NCBI RefSeq assembly: GCF_003002955.1
Contig: NZ_PVTJ01000005.1
Coordinates: 248,001 to 312,000, forward strand
Source of the DNA: Glycomyces artemisiae
GTDB taxonomy: Bacteria > Actinomycetota > Actinomycetes > Mycobacteriales > Micromonosporaceae
Reading direction: 5' to 3'
Length of the DNA stretch: 64,000 bases
Positions within the stretch are counted from its first letter, which is position 1. Each line of letters starts with the position of its first letter. This document shows, in pieces, positions 1 through 10,780 of this stretch. The notes under the pieces are model-generated. The model saw only the letters and a program-made list of their open reading frames with translations. It was not told where the DNA came from and searched no databases. Made by a program: the position numbers and the translations under genes.

Positions 1-2942
1 AGCACGCCGCCAACAACCGGGAGCTGTTCGCGGCCCTGGTCGCCGACCACGGCCTCCCGTTCGCCGTGAGCGCCGCCATCGAGGACCTCGCCCTCGACAC
101 CAGCTGGACCACCCCGGGCACCTGGTCCCCGAACTCCCTCCCCACCGTCGCCCCCGGCGAGTTCGGGAGCCTCAAGTGGACCGTGGTCTGGTCCGACCCC
201 GAAGGCGCGCTGCGGCTCCTGCGCGGCCTCATCGCCGCCGCGGACGACGAGGAATACCTCCGCGTCGTCGCGGCCGCACGGGAGACCGCCGACACCGTCC
301 TCAAGCTCGTCGCCGCCGCGGTCCTGCTCCCCGCCGAGACCGGCTGGGTCGACGCCGCCTGCCTCGCCCGCAACATCCAACCCGGGTACGCCGGGATCGC
401 CGCCGTCGAGCAGGCCGTGCTGGCGGCCGCGAGCAGCGCCGAGCACCTGAAGTCCTTCCGCTTCAACAGCCTGCTGTCGCACCAGGTCCGCCCGAACCTC
501 CTCGCCGAGCTCGTGCGCAACCTCGGCCCGGCCGTCCTCCGCGCGCTCGTGCGGACCCTCGACCAGCGCAGCCTCGACCTCGCGCAGCGCGCCCTCGTCT
601 TCGAGGCCATCGCGATGCTCCCCAGCGACGACGCCGCGCTCCTCGTGGTCGAGCGCGTCGACCGGCCCGGCGCGCTCGCGGCCGTCAAGCACGCCGCCGT
701 CCGCTACCCGCGGCGCTTCGCGCGCGCCGTCGCCGCCCGCGCCGCGGCCACCGCGCCCGCCGACCGCTTCCGCCTCGCCGGGGCCCTCCGGCAGGAGGGC
801 GTCCCCCTCGACGACGTCCTCAAAGACCTCGAAGAGGCCGACCGCGCCGCCGTCGAAGCGCTCCTCGGCGAAGCCGCGCCCCAGGTCGCCGACACGCTCC
901 CCGCCGTCCTCGTCGCGCCCCCGTGGGCCGAGCGGAAGCGCCGCCGCGCCCCCGAGCCCGTCCCGGGCCTCGCCGCCCCCGCGGGCACCGAGATCCACTG
1001 GGCCCCTGGGCAACTCGAAGCGGCCCTGGCTCTCGATCCGGCCTTCGGCGAATGGGACGAGGACAAGTACTGGACCTCCGACACCGAGACGGGCCTCGGC
1101 CTCGCCGACCGCCTCCTGGGCCGCCTCGCCCGCGGCGGAGCCGCCGAAGCCCCCGCGGTCCTCAAGAAGCTCAAGGACGCCCCCAAGTACGCGTACGCGC
1201 TCGTGCCGGTCCGCAGCGCCGAGGCCGCCGCCCTCGCCGCGGACTGGTTCGCGCGCCTCAAGTCCGCGCGCACCCACGCCGCCGACTGGCTCGACTTCCA
1301 CGGCGAGCACGCCGTGCCCTACCTCGTCCCGTGCGCCCTCGGCGCCGACAAGCGCCTGCGCGACGGCGGCGAAGCGGCCCTGCGCCACCTCGCCCGCCGC
1401 CTCGGCGACCGGGCCGTCCTCGACCAGACTCCCGACGCGGCCCGGCCCCGCATCGAAGCGCTCCTGAACACCGACGGCCGCGTCCCCCTCGCAGGCACCG
1501 TCAAGCCCGGCGCCTGGGCCGACCCCGGCATGCTCCCCCCGGTCATGCTGCGCGGCAACGAGACCGCCCTCCCCGCCGAGGCCGTGCACCACCTCATCGC
1601 CGCGCTCGCCCTGTGGACCCCGCGCCTGCCGTTCCCCGGCGTCGACGACTACGCCGAGCACTGCGACCCCGCGTCCCTGCAACGCTTCTCGCTCTCCCTG
1701 TTCGACCTGTGGCTGCGCGCCGAAGCCCCCAGCAAGGACTCCTGGGCCGTCGACCAGCTCGGCGCGTTCGGCGACGACGCCACCGTCGCCGTCCTCGCCC
1801 CGCACGTCGCCGAGTGGCCCGGCCGCAGCCAGCACGACCGGGCCCTCACCGGACTCGACGTCCTGGCCCACATCGGCACCGACGCCGCGTTCACCGCCCT
1901 GCGCGACATCGAGCGGTCCTTCAAGTTCCCCAACACCGCTTCCGAACGCGCCCGCGAGCACGCGACCCGCATCGCCGAGGCCCGCGGCCTCACCTACGAG
2001 GGCCTCGCCGACCGGCTCCTCACCGACCACGGGCTCACCGACCCCGACACCTTCATCTTCGACTACGGCCCCAGGCGCTTCCACCTCGCGTTCGACCGGC
2101 TCCTCACTCCGCACCTCACCGACGAGTCCGGCAAGCCCCGCAAGACCCTCCCCAAACCCGCCCAGCGCGACGACGCCGCTCTCGCCAAAGCCTCCCAGGC
2201 CCGCTACAAGGCGCTCGTCAAGAACGTCGAGCGCACCGCCGAAGAGCAGGCCGAACGGCTTCGCTCGGCGATGCTCACCGGCCGCGTCCTCACCCTCGAC
2301 GACCTCCGCGTCCTCGACGCCCACCCCATCGCCGGGGTCTTCCCGCGCCGCCTCGTCTGGCACTCGCACGGCACCGGCTTCCGCATCGCCGAGGACGGCG
2401 GCTTCGCCGACGTCCACGACCGCGAGTTCCACCCCGACCCCGCCGCGATCCGCCTCGCCCACCCCGCGCTCCTCGGCGACGACACCCCCGCCTGGATCGC
2501 CCTCTTCGCCGACTACGAACTGCTGCAACCGTTCGACCAGCTCTCCCTCCCCGGCGACCGCTTCACCGACGAGGAACTCGCCACCGGCCGCCTCACCCGC
2601 TACGACGGCTTCCAGGGCACCTTCCGCGAACTCGGCCGCCGCGTCGGCTGGACCCAGATGCACCGCTCCGGCGACGAGCCCGCCGAATGGGTCTGGCGCC
2701 TCCAGCAGCCCGTCCCCGGCGGCTGGATCCTCGGCGACGTCGATCCCGAACCCGCCAGGCACGACCCCGACCCCGCGACCGTCCACACCCTCACGAACCT
2801 GCGGCTCCAGGCGAACCGGAACCGCCGGCCCGCCCACGCCCGCCCGCTCCCCGGCAGCGCGCTCGACCCCGTCGCCGCCGCGACGCTCCTCACCCGACTC
2901 TCCGGCCACGCCGCCGACCCGACCGACCAGTCCTACGAGTAG
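1..2942 (+). CDS. DUF4132 (YehI/MolR-like) protein, 5' end outside the window
   Basis: The frame is open from the first full codon at position 3, so the true start lies upstream; a GTG at 66 is only an internal candidate. At least 979 residues are visible. The C-terminal part (about residues 740-890 counted from the GTG) has the DUF4132 pattern: LTLDDLR, then RRLVW, FRIAEDGGF, IRLAHP and LFADYELLQPF. The N-terminal half is Ala/Leu/Arg-rich and looks like a helical-repeat scaffold. No catalytic motif is recognisable. It lies 10 bp before a MoxR ATPase and heads a five-gene set equivalent to E. coli yehI/L/M/P/Q, so a role with the MoxR-VWA machine is inferred. The biochemical function of DUF4132 is unknown to me. 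Confidence is high for the family and low for function. Confidence 0.85.
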   Translation, partial: HAANNRELFAALVADHGLPFAVSAAIEDLALDTSWTTPGTWSPNSLPTVAPGEFGSLKWTVVWSDPEGALRLLRGLIAAADDEEYLRVVAAARETADTVLKLVAAAVLLPAETGWVDAACLARNIQPGYAGIAAVEQAVLAAASSAEHLKSFRFNSLLSHQVRPNLLAELVRNLGPAVLRALVRTLDQRSLDLAQRALVFEAIAMLPSDDAALLVVERVDRPGALAAVKHAAVRYPRRFARAVAARAAATAPADRFRLAGALRQEGVPLDDVLKDLEEADRAAVEALLGEAAPQVADTLPAVLVAPPWAERKRRRAPEPVPGLAAPAGTEIHWAPGQLEAALALDPAFGEWDEDKYWTSDTETGLGLADRLLGRLARGGAAEAPAVLKKLKDAPKYAYALVPVRSAEAAALAADWFARLKSARTHAADWLDFHGEHAVPYLVPCALGADKRLRDGGEAALRHLARRLGDRAVLDQTPDAARPRIEALLNTDGRVPLAGTVKPGAWADPGMLPPVMLRGNETALPAEAVHHLIAALALWTPRLPFPGVDDYAEHCDPASLQRFSLSLFDLWLRAEAPSKDSWAVDQLGAFGDDATVAVLAPHVAEWPGRSQHDRALTGLDVLAHIGTDAAFTALRDIERSFKFPNTASERAREHATRIAEARGLTYEGLADRLLTDHGLTDPDTFIFDYGPRRFHLAFDRLLTPHLTDESGKPRKTLPKPAQRDDAALAKASQARYKALVKNVERTAEEQAERLRSAMLTGRVLTLDDLRVLDAHPIAGVFPRRLVWHSHGTGFRIAEDGGFADVHDREFHPDPAAIRLAHPALLGDDTPAWIALFADYELLQPFDQLSLPGDRFTDEELATGRLTRYDGFQGTFRELGRRVGWTQMHRSGDEPAEWVWRLQQPVPGGWILGDVDPEPARHDPDPATVHTLTNLRLQANRNRRPAHARPLPGSALDPVAAATLLTRLSGHAADPTDQSYE

Positions 2943-2952
2943 AAGGCCGCAC

Positions 2953-4038
2953 ATGACCGCCAAGACCGCCGAACCGCGCCTCCAGAGGCCGCCCGCCGAG
3001 CAGCGCTACGCCGAAGAGCTCGCCAAGCTCGCCGCCGAGGACGACGCCCCCCGCCCGCCCGGCTGGGCCCTCAGCCTCCAGGCCGCCCGCACCTTCATCG
3101 TCGGCGACGAGTCCCGCGGCATCGCCAAGAAGTTCGTCGGCGACCCCTCCCTCATCGACCGGGGCCTCGTCACCCTCGCCACCAGCCGCGGCCTCATGCT
3201 CGTCGGCGAGCCCGGCACCGCGAAGTCGCTCCTGTCCGAGCTCATCGCCGCCGCCGTCTCCGGCGACTCCACCCTCACCATCCAGGGCGGCGCCTCCACC
3301 ACCGAGGACCAGATCGCCTACTCCTGGAACTACTCCCTCCTCGTCTCCGAAGGCCCCACGCAGCGCGCCCTCGTCCCCGCGCCCCTCCTGCGCGGCATGT
3401 CCGAAGGCCGCGTCGTCCGCTTCGAGGAGATCACCCGCTGCCCCCTCGAAGTCCAGGACTCGCTCCTGTCGCCCCTCTCGGACCGCGTGCTCGCCATCCC
3501 CGAGCTCGACGGCGACTCCATGGTCTTCGCCCGCGAAGGCTTCAACATCATCGCCACCGCCAACACCCGCGACCGCGGCGTCAACGAGATGAGCGCGGCC
3601 CTCAAGCGCCGCTTCAACTTCGAGACCGTCTTCCCCATCGCCGACTTCAAGACCGAGCTCGACCTCGTCGAGCACGAGGCCGCCACCGCGCTCGCCCGCT
3701 CCGGCGTCCCGCAGGCCCCCTCCCGCGACGTCCTCGAAGTGCTCGTCCGCGTCTTCCGCGACCTGCGCGTCGGCGACGCCAACGGCGGCCGCCCCCAGGC
3801 CGTCATGTCCACCGCCGAAGCCGTGTCCGTGGCCCACGCCGTCGGCATCAAGGCCTGGTACCTGCGCGGCGGCAACGCTGAAGCGGGCGACATCGTCGAC
3901 TGCATGGCCGGCGCCGCCGCCAAGGACTCCACCGAGGACCTCGCGCGCCTGCGCCGCTACCTGGAGCAGAAGGCCCCCAAACGCAAAGGCCCGCACTGGC
4001 AGTCGCTGTACCAGGCCCGGAACCTGCTGCCGGGATGA
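2953..4038 (+). CDS. MoxR-family AAA+ ATPase (YehL-like)
   Basis: A 361-residue AAA+ ATPase of the MoxR group. It shows Walker A GEPGTAKS at residues 85-92, Walker B VVRFEE around 154-159, and a sensor-1 stretch NIIATANTRD from 198, followed by the ALKRRF arginine region. MoxR ATPases remodel or load metals and cofactors onto partner proteins, usually together with a VWA-domain protein; such a partner is encoded two genes downstream. The length is close to what I recall for E. coli YehL (about 360). Its stop overlaps the next gene's start as ATGA (4035-4038), which implies translational coupling. The ATG at 2953 is 10 bp after the DUF4132 stop. Confidence 0.92.
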   Translation: MTAKTAEPRLQRPPAEQRYAEELAKLAAEDDAPRPPGWALSLQAARTFIVGDESRGIAKKFVGDPSLIDRGLVTLATSRGLMLVGEPGTAKSLLSELIAAAVSGDSTLTIQGGASTTEDQIAYSWNYSLLVSEGPTQRALVPAPLLRGMSEGRVVRFEEITRCPLEVQDSLLSPLSDRVLAIPELDGDSMVFAREGFNIIATANTRDRGVNEMSAALKRRFNFETVFPIADFKTELDLVEHEAATALARSGVPQAPSRDVLEVLVRVFRDLRVGDANGGRPQAVMSTAEAVSVAHAVGIKAWYLRGGNAEAGDIVDCMAGAAAKDSTEDLARLRRYLEQKAPKRKGPHWQSLYQARNLLPG

Positions 4039-6305
4039 CCACGCGCCTCCACGTGCAGGGGGTGCGGCACCACTCGCCCGCCTGCGCCCGCCTCGTCGCC
4101 GAGCGGATCGAGGAGCTGCGGCCCGCGGCCGTGCTCATCGAGGGCCCGGCCGACTTCAACGACCGGCTCGGCGAACTCGCGCTCGAACACGAACTGCCCG
4201 TGGCGATCTACTCGTACGCGAGCACCGGCACCTCGGTGCGCCGCTCCTGGACCCCGCTGTGCGACTACTCGCCCGAGTGGACCGCGCTCACCGAGGGCCG
4301 CCGCATCGGCGCCGACGTCAAGTTCATCGACCTCCCCGCCTGGCACGACGCGTTCGACGGCGTCGAGAACCGCTACTCCGACGCCGAGCGCCGCTACACC
4401 GAGGCCACCGACCGGCTCTGCGCCGCGTTCAGCGCCGACAACCAGGACGCCCTGTGGGACCACCTGGTCGAGAACGCCGACCCCGAGGGCCTCGCCGAAC
4501 GCCTCGACCGCTACTTCGACCTGGTGCGCGGCGAAGCCGACGCCAACGCCACCGACACGGTCCGCGAAGCCCATATGGCCCAGTGGATCCGGTCCGCGCT
4601 CGACGGAACCGACGGCCCGGTCCTGGTGGTCTGCGGCGGCTTCCACGCCCCGGCGCTGCGCCGCCTCGCCGCCGCAGGCGACACCGCGGCCCCCGAGGTG
4701 CCGCGCCCGCCCGAGGGCACCGAGGTCGGCGGGTTCCTCGTCCCGTACTCGTTCCGGCGCCTCGACGCGTTCGCGGGCTACCAGTCCGGGATGCCCTCGC
4801 CGGAGTTCTACCAGCGCCTCTGGGAGGACGGCCCCGCCGTCGCCGCCGGAGCCCTCATGGAGCGCATCACGACCCGCCTGCGCGGCAAGGGACTCCACGT
4901 CTCCACATCGGACCTCATCGGCGCGCGGGCGCTCACCGACGGGCTCGCGCGGCTGCGCGGGCACCGCGTGCCCGGCCGCACCGACCTCCTCGACGGCCTC
5001 GCGAGCGCGCTCATCAGCGACGACCTCGAAGCCCCGCTGCCGTGGACGCGGCGCGGGACCCTCACGGCCGGAACGCATCCGGTGGTCGTCGAGATGACCG
5101 CGGCCCTCACCGGCGAGCGCGTCGGCCGCCTCCACCCCGACACGCCCGCGCCGCCGCTCGTCGCCGACGCGCAGGCCGAGATGGAGCGCCTCGGGCTCGA
5201 CAAGGACGGGTCCCTGCGCCTCGACCTCGCCCGCCCCGGCGACCTCGAACGCAGCCGCGTCCTGCACTGCCTGCGGCTGCTCGGCGTGCCCGGGGTGCGC
5301 CGCGACGACGGCCCCTCCGCGGGCGCCGACGTCACCGCCGAGGAGCACTGGACGCTCCGCCCCGGCGAGGAGCGGCTTCCCGCGCTCATCGAGGCGGGCG
5401 CGCTCGGCGCGACCCTCGGCGACGCGGCCCAGACGATCCTGGAGCAGCGCCTCGACCGCGACGGCGCGCTGGACGCGCTGGCCTCCATCCTGTTCGACGC
5501 CGCGCTGTGCGGCCGCGCGCACCTGACCGACCGGCTCGGCGCCGCCGTCGAGGCGGCCGTGGCCGACTCCAGCGACGTGGCCGCCGTGGGCCAGGCGCTC
5601 GCGGTCGCGCTCGCGCTGTGGCGCCACGACCACCTGTTCGGCACCGCCGGGAGCGACCTGTACGGCTCGGTCGTCGCCTCCTGCTGCGACCGGATCCTGT
5701 GGCTCGTCGAGGGGCTCCACGCCCCGCCCGGCCCCGCCGAGCCGGGGCGCCTCCATGCCCTTGTGGCCCTGCGGGACGCGGTGCGCCACGCGCCGGGCCT
5801 GGCCCCTGCCGCGGGCACGGTGACCGGTGCGGCCGACCGGATCGCGCTCGACCCGCAGGCCCCGCCGGACCTGCGCGGCGCGGCCCTCGGCCTCGCCTGG
5901 GCCCTGGGCGCGCCCGCCGACGCCGCCGCGGCCGCCGAAGGCGCCGCCGCACCGGACCGCTTGGGCGACTGGCTCGCCGGGCTGTTCTCGCTCGCCCGCG
6001 AAGAAGTGGTGGCCGAGGACGAGGGCGTCATCGCCGCGGTCGACGAGCTCGTCGGGGACCTGAACGAGAGCGAGTTCCTCGAAGCGCTTCCGGCGCTGCG
6101 CCACGCGTTCGCGATGTTCCCGCCGCGCGAGCGCGGCCTCATCGCCGAGCGGGTCGTGGCCCTCCAGGGCGGCGGCGACGCCGCGTCGCTGACCGCGCGC
6201 CTGGAGGTCGACCCGATGGCCGTCGCGGGCTCGCTCGCGCTCGAAGCGCGCGTGGAAGCCGTGCTCGAACGCGAGAACCTTTTGTTCGGAACGGAGACTT
6301 CATGA
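4035..6305 (+). CDS. DUF5682 family protein (YehM-like)
   Basis: A 756-residue protein starting on the ATGA overlap with the MoxR gene and ending on an ATGA overlap with the VWA gene. The N-terminal part has two G-x2-H motifs (GVRH at 9-12, GGFH at 201-204) and a conserved-looking glutamate in LIEGP (Glu36). This arrangement resembles the TIKI/TraB/EreA-type hydrolase fold, but that is my inference. The C-terminal half is Ala/Leu-rich and helical without a motif I know. The family sits constantly between MoxR and VWA genes, and the length agrees with what I recall for E. coli YehM. Probably cytosolic: no signal peptide or membrane segment is seen. Confidence 0.85.
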   Translation: MTTRLHVQGVRHHSPACARLVAERIEELRPAAVLIEGPADFNDRLGELALEHELPVAIYSYASTGTSVRRSWTPLCDYSPEWTALTEGRRIGADVKFIDLPAWHDAFDGVENRYSDAERRYTEATDRLCAAFSADNQDALWDHLVENADPEGLAERLDRYFDLVRGEADANATDTVREAHMAQWIRSALDGTDGPVLVVCGGFHAPALRRLAAAGDTAAPEVPRPPEGTEVGGFLVPYSFRRLDAFAGYQSGMPSPEFYQRLWEDGPAVAAGALMERITTRLRGKGLHVSTSDLIGARALTDGLARLRGHRVPGRTDLLDGLASALISDDLEAPLPWTRRGTLTAGTHPVVVEMTAALTGERVGRLHPDTPAPPLVADAQAEMERLGLDKDGSLRLDLARPGDLERSRVLHCLRLLGVPGVRRDDGPSAGADVTAEEHWTLRPGEERLPALIEAGALGATLGDAAQTILEQRLDRDGALDALASILFDAALCGRAHLTDRLGAAVEAAVADSSDVAAVGQALAVALALWRHDHLFGTAGSDLYGSVVASCCDRILWLVEGLHAPPGPAEPGRLHALVALRDAVRHAPGLAPAAGTVTGAADRIALDPQAPPDLRGAALGLAWALGAPADAAAAAEGAAAPDRLGDWLAGLFSLAREEVVAEDEGVIAAVDELVGDLNESEFLEALPALRHAFAMFPPRERGLIAERVVALQGGGDAASLTARLEVDPMAVAGSLALEARVEAVLERENLLFGTETS

Positions 6306-7438
6306 GCGCGGACCTCGAACGCTGGCGGCTCATCCTCGGCCCGGCCGCAGAGCGCAGCACCGGCGGCCTGAGCCAGGAGAACGCGGCCCGTGACGCCGCC
6401 CTCGACTGGCTGTACGGCCGCGACGAGGACCTGGGCAAGCGCGGCGTGCGCCGCGGCGGCGCTCGCGGCGCCGACCGCCAAGGCGGCGACGAGCCCTCCA
6501 TCGTGACCACCGTGGACTGGCTCGACGGCATCCACCGGCTGTTCCCCAAGGAGACGATCGAGCGGCTCGAACGCGACGCGATCGAGCGGTACCAGATCAA
6601 CGACGTGCTCACCGACCCCGACGTGCTCGACCGGATCGAGCCGAACCCGGCGCTGCTCAAGGCCGTCCTCCAGACCAAGCACCTGATGAACCCCGCGGTG
6701 CTCCAAGCCGCCCGCCGCATCGTCGAGGAGGTCGTGCGCCAGCTCGTGGAGAAGCTCTCGGTGCAGGTGCGCACGGTCTTCACCGGCAGCCGCAGCCGCA
6801 AGCCCAGCTTCCACCGCCGCGCCCGCGACTTCGACCTCAAGCGCACCCTCAAGGCCAACCTGAAGCACTACAGCCCCGAGGACCGCCAGGTCGCGATCGA
6901 GCGCCCGCACTTCCACTCGCGCACCTCCAAGCGCCTGGAGCAGTGGCAGCTGGTGCTCCTGGTCGACCAGTCCGGGTCGATGACCAGCTCGGTCATCCAC
7001 TCGGCGGTGACGGCCGCGTGCCTGTACGCCCTGCCGGGCCTGAAGACCCACCTGGTCGCGTTCGACACCAGCGTCGTCGACATGACCTCCGAAGTGGACG
7101 ATCCCGTCGAGCTGCTCATGAAGGTCCAGCTCGGCGGCGGCACCGACATCGCGAAGGCCGTGGACTACGCGGCCGGGCTCATCGAGAACCCGCGCCGCTC
7201 GATCGTCGCGCTCATCACCGACTTCTACGAGGGCGGCAGCGAAGCGCGCCTGGTCCACACCACGAAGCAGCTGTGCGAGCAGGGCACCCAGTTCCTCGGC
7301 CTCGCCGCGCTCGACGAGGAGGCGAACCCCTCGTACGACCGCAACCTCGCGGGGCGCATGTCGGACGTGGGCGCCCACATCGGCGCGATGACCCCCTCCC
7401 ACCTCGTCGAATTCGTAGCGGAAAGGCTCGGCACGTGA
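6302..7438 (+). CDS. VWA domain protein, CoxE-like (YehP-like)
   Basis: A 378-residue protein starting at the ATG of an ATGA overlap. The C-terminal half is a von Willebrand factor A domain with an intact metal-dependent adhesion site: DQSGSM (Asp222, Ser224, Ser226), GGGTD near 278-282 and ITDFYEGG near 305. The N-terminal half is charged and helical, as in CoxE/YehP proteins. VWA proteins of this kind partner MoxR ATPases and give target specificity for maturation or complex remodelling. The size is that of E. coli YehP as I recall it. It ends in a GTGA overlap with the SWIM gene, so all four downstream members are translationally coupled. The target is unknown. Confidence 0.92.
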   Translation: MSADLERWRLILGPAAERSTGGLSQENAARDAALDWLYGRDEDLGKRGVRRGGARGADRQGGDEPSIVTTVDWLDGIHRLFPKETIERLERDAIERYQINDVLTDPDVLDRIEPNPALLKAVLQTKHLMNPAVLQAARRIVEEVVRQLVEKLSVQVRTVFTGSRSRKPSFHRRARDFDLKRTLKANLKHYSPEDRQVAIERPHFHSRTSKRLEQWQLVLLVDQSGSMTSSVIHSAVTAACLYALPGLKTHLVAFDTSVVDMTSEVDDPVELLMKVQLGGGTDIAKAVDYAAGLIENPRRSIVALITDFYEGGSEARLVHTTKQLCEQGTQFLGLAALDEEANPSYDRNLAGRMSDVGAHIGAMTPSHLVEFVAERLGT

Positions 7439-9369
7439 GAGAAGACCTCCTTGCCCTCACCCCTGACGCGCTTGCGGCCCTTGCCAACCGCGGCCTCGTC
7501 AAGCGCGCCGCGAAGGACCTCGACGCCGGGACCGTCCCCGAGCTCAGCCTCGCGGACGGCGCGCTCACCGCGGTCTTCCCCGACGGCGCCACCGCCGTGC
7601 TCCCCGCCGAAGGCGGCCTCGAAGCGGCCACCTGCTCGTGCGGCGCCCCCGGGAAGTGCCGCCACCGCGTCGGCGCGGTCCTCGCCTACCAGCGCGAGCA
7701 GGAGGCCGCGCCCGCGGCGGCCGAGGCCCCCGCCGACACCGGTCCGGTGAAGACCCCCGCGGTCATCACCGACGACCAGTTGCGCGCCGCGTTCGGCCCG
7801 CATGCGTTCAAGGCCGCCGAGGCCACCCGCAAGGCCGGGTACACCGCGCGCCTCACCTGGCCCGGCCCTGACCAGCACGCGACCGCGGAGCTCCCGGCGG
7901 CCACCGTCAAGTTCCTGGTCCCCGGCGACGTCGGCTACGCCCACTCCGACGCCACGGGCCCCGCCCGCGACGCCGCGATCGTCCTCGCCGTCTGGGCCTT
8001 CCGCGAGGCCGATGAAGGCGCGGCCACCGTCAGCGTCGGCGGCGCGGACCCCTCGGAGACCCTCGCCGAATCGGTGCACCTGGTCCACCAGGTGCTCCTG
8101 GACGGCGCGGCCGGGGCCGACGCGGTCCTGCGCGCGGCCCTCCAGCGCGAGTCGAAGGCCCTGACCCGCCGCCGCGCCCACTGGCCCGCGGGCGCGGTCA
8201 ACGACCTCATCGACCAGCTGCAGCGCTACGAGGACCGTTCCGCCGCCTACGATCCGCACCGCCTCGCCGTGCTCCTCGCCGAGATCCCCGCCCGCGCGCG
8301 GGCCGCCGCCCACCCCGCAGGCACCCCCGCCGCGCACGTCCTCGGCTCCGAGGAAGCGGACGCGACCCCGCTGACCCTGGTGCGGCTCACCGGACTCGGC
8401 GCCCGCGTCGGCGCCGAAGGGGACCGGCGCACCCTGGAGCTGTACCTCGCCCAGCCCGAGACCGGCATGGTCCTGTCGATCCGCCGCGACTGGCCCGTTC
8501 CCGAGAACGAGCAGGTCACCGGCGCCGACATCGCGGCCCGCCGCCTCGCCGGGTGCCGCATCGGCTCCCTCGCGGCCGGGAACACCGTCACCGAGGCCGC
8601 CACCCGCACCGCCGCCCGCGCGCTGAAGCTCGGCACCGGCCGCCTCGCCAAGACCCAGGTCCTGCCGCTCGGCCTCGCCTGGAACGACCTGCCGGCCTCG
8701 CTGCGCGCCACGGACTTCGACGCGCTCGCCGCGGAGCTCGGGGAGCGCCCGCCCGCGCTGGTGCGCCCGCGCGTGGCCGCCGAGTCCCTGCGGGTCCTCG
8801 CCGTCGCCGAGACCGAGCTGCTCGGCTACGACCCGGCCTCGCAGCGCCTCCACGCGCTCGTCACCGGCCCCGACGGCGGCACCGCGCGCGTCGTCGTCGC
8901 GCACACCGCGGCCGCCCCGGGCGCCCTCGAAGCCGCCGAGCAGGCCCTGAACTCTGGTCCCCTCGCCGTCGCCGGGCACCTCCACCGCCACCGCGGGGAG
9001 CTCATCGTCGAGCCCACCGCGATCCTCACCCCCGACGGCCCGGTCGTCCCCGACCTCGCCCCCGGCGACGACTCCGCGGAGCTCGAAGCCGCGGGGGAGT
9101 CCGCCGTCTCCGAGCCGGTCTCGGCCGCGATCGAGGACGCGGTCTCCGTGTGCGCGGACCTCGCGCACCAGGGCCTGCGCCGCTCCCGCGAGCCCTCCCG
9201 GGTCCGCGTCGAGGCCGCCGCCGCGGCCCTGAACCGGGTCGGCCTCCAAAGGGCCGCAACGGATTTCGTGCACCTGTCCAAAGCGTTGGGGAACGAGGAC
9301 GAGGCCGCGAAGAGCGCCGCGTGGACCGCCGCCGCCGTCCGCATGCTGGTCACCGCTGAGCTACACTAG
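7435..9369 (+). CDS. SWIM zinc-finger protein (YehQ-like)
   Basis: A 644-residue protein. The start is the GTG inside the GTGA overlap with the VWA gene; longer upstream extensions would lie inside that gene. The zinc-binding SWIM motif CSCGAPGKCRH is at residues 67-77 (C-x-C-x5-C-x-H). The rest is Ala-rich and helical without a second recognised domain. SWIM fingers usually bind nucleic acid or protein. It is the last gene of the DUF4132-MoxR-DUF5682-VWA cluster; a short 116-bp gap then separates it from malic enzyme. No membrane segment or signal peptide is visible. Confidence 0.88.
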   Translation: MREDLLALTPDALAALANRGLVKRAAKDLDAGTVPELSLADGALTAVFPDGATAVLPAEGGLEAATCSCGAPGKCRHRVGAVLAYQREQEAAPAAAEAPADTGPVKTPAVITDDQLRAAFGPHAFKAAEATRKAGYTARLTWPGPDQHATAELPAATVKFLVPGDVGYAHSDATGPARDAAIVLAVWAFREADEGAATVSVGGADPSETLAESVHLVHQVLLDGAAGADAVLRAALQRESKALTRRRAHWPAGAVNDLIDQLQRYEDRSAAYDPHRLAVLLAEIPARARAAAHPAGTPAAHVLGSEEADATPLTLVRLTGLGARVGAEGDRRTLELYLAQPETGMVLSIRRDWPVPENEQVTGADIAARRLAGCRIGSLAAGNTVTEAATRTAARALKLGTGRLAKTQVLPLGLAWNDLPASLRATDFDALAAELGERPPALVRPRVAAESLRVLAVAETELLGYDPASQRLHALVTGPDGGTARVVVAHTAAAPGALEAAEQALNSGPLAVAGHLHRHRGELIVEPTAILTPDGPVVPDLAPGDDSAELEAAGESAVSEPVSAAIEDAVSVCADLAHQGLRRSREPSRVRVEAAAAALNRVGLQRAATDFVHLSKALGNEDEAAKSAAWTAAAVRMLVTAELH

Positions 9370-9485
9370 CCGTCTCTTGGGAAGATCCCCAGCCACAACA
9401 CCAGCCACTCGGACACCACCGGGACCATCCGTCCCCTCCGCAGAGTCGGCGATCCACCGCGAAGCAAAGCAATGAGGCTTTTCCC

Positions 9486-10637
<1,152 letters not shown>

Positions 10638-10649
10638 ACCACCGAGAGA

Positions 10650-10678
10650 AACGGCCCGGCGGCCTCCGCCGGGCCGTT
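10650..10678 (+). terminator. Intrinsic terminator of malic enzyme
   Basis: A 13-bp perfect stem (AACGGCCCGGCGG and its complement) around a CCT loop lies 13 bp after the malic enzyme stop. The T-tract is short (TTCT), as is usual in high-GC actinobacteria. Confidence 0.8.
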
Positions 10679-10780
10679 CTCGCGCTCGGGCGCAAGGGAA
10701 CACGGAGTGGCCGCCAGCTGTCATACTGCGAAGACGTGCCCCAGACACCGCACTGAACCCTCCCCGGAAGGAGACGAGCA

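Noticed and set aside
2890..3996. Minus-strand frame opposite the MoxR ATPase gene
   Set aside because: Gly/Asp/Val-rich translation without domains; the plus strand shows all AAA+ motifs.
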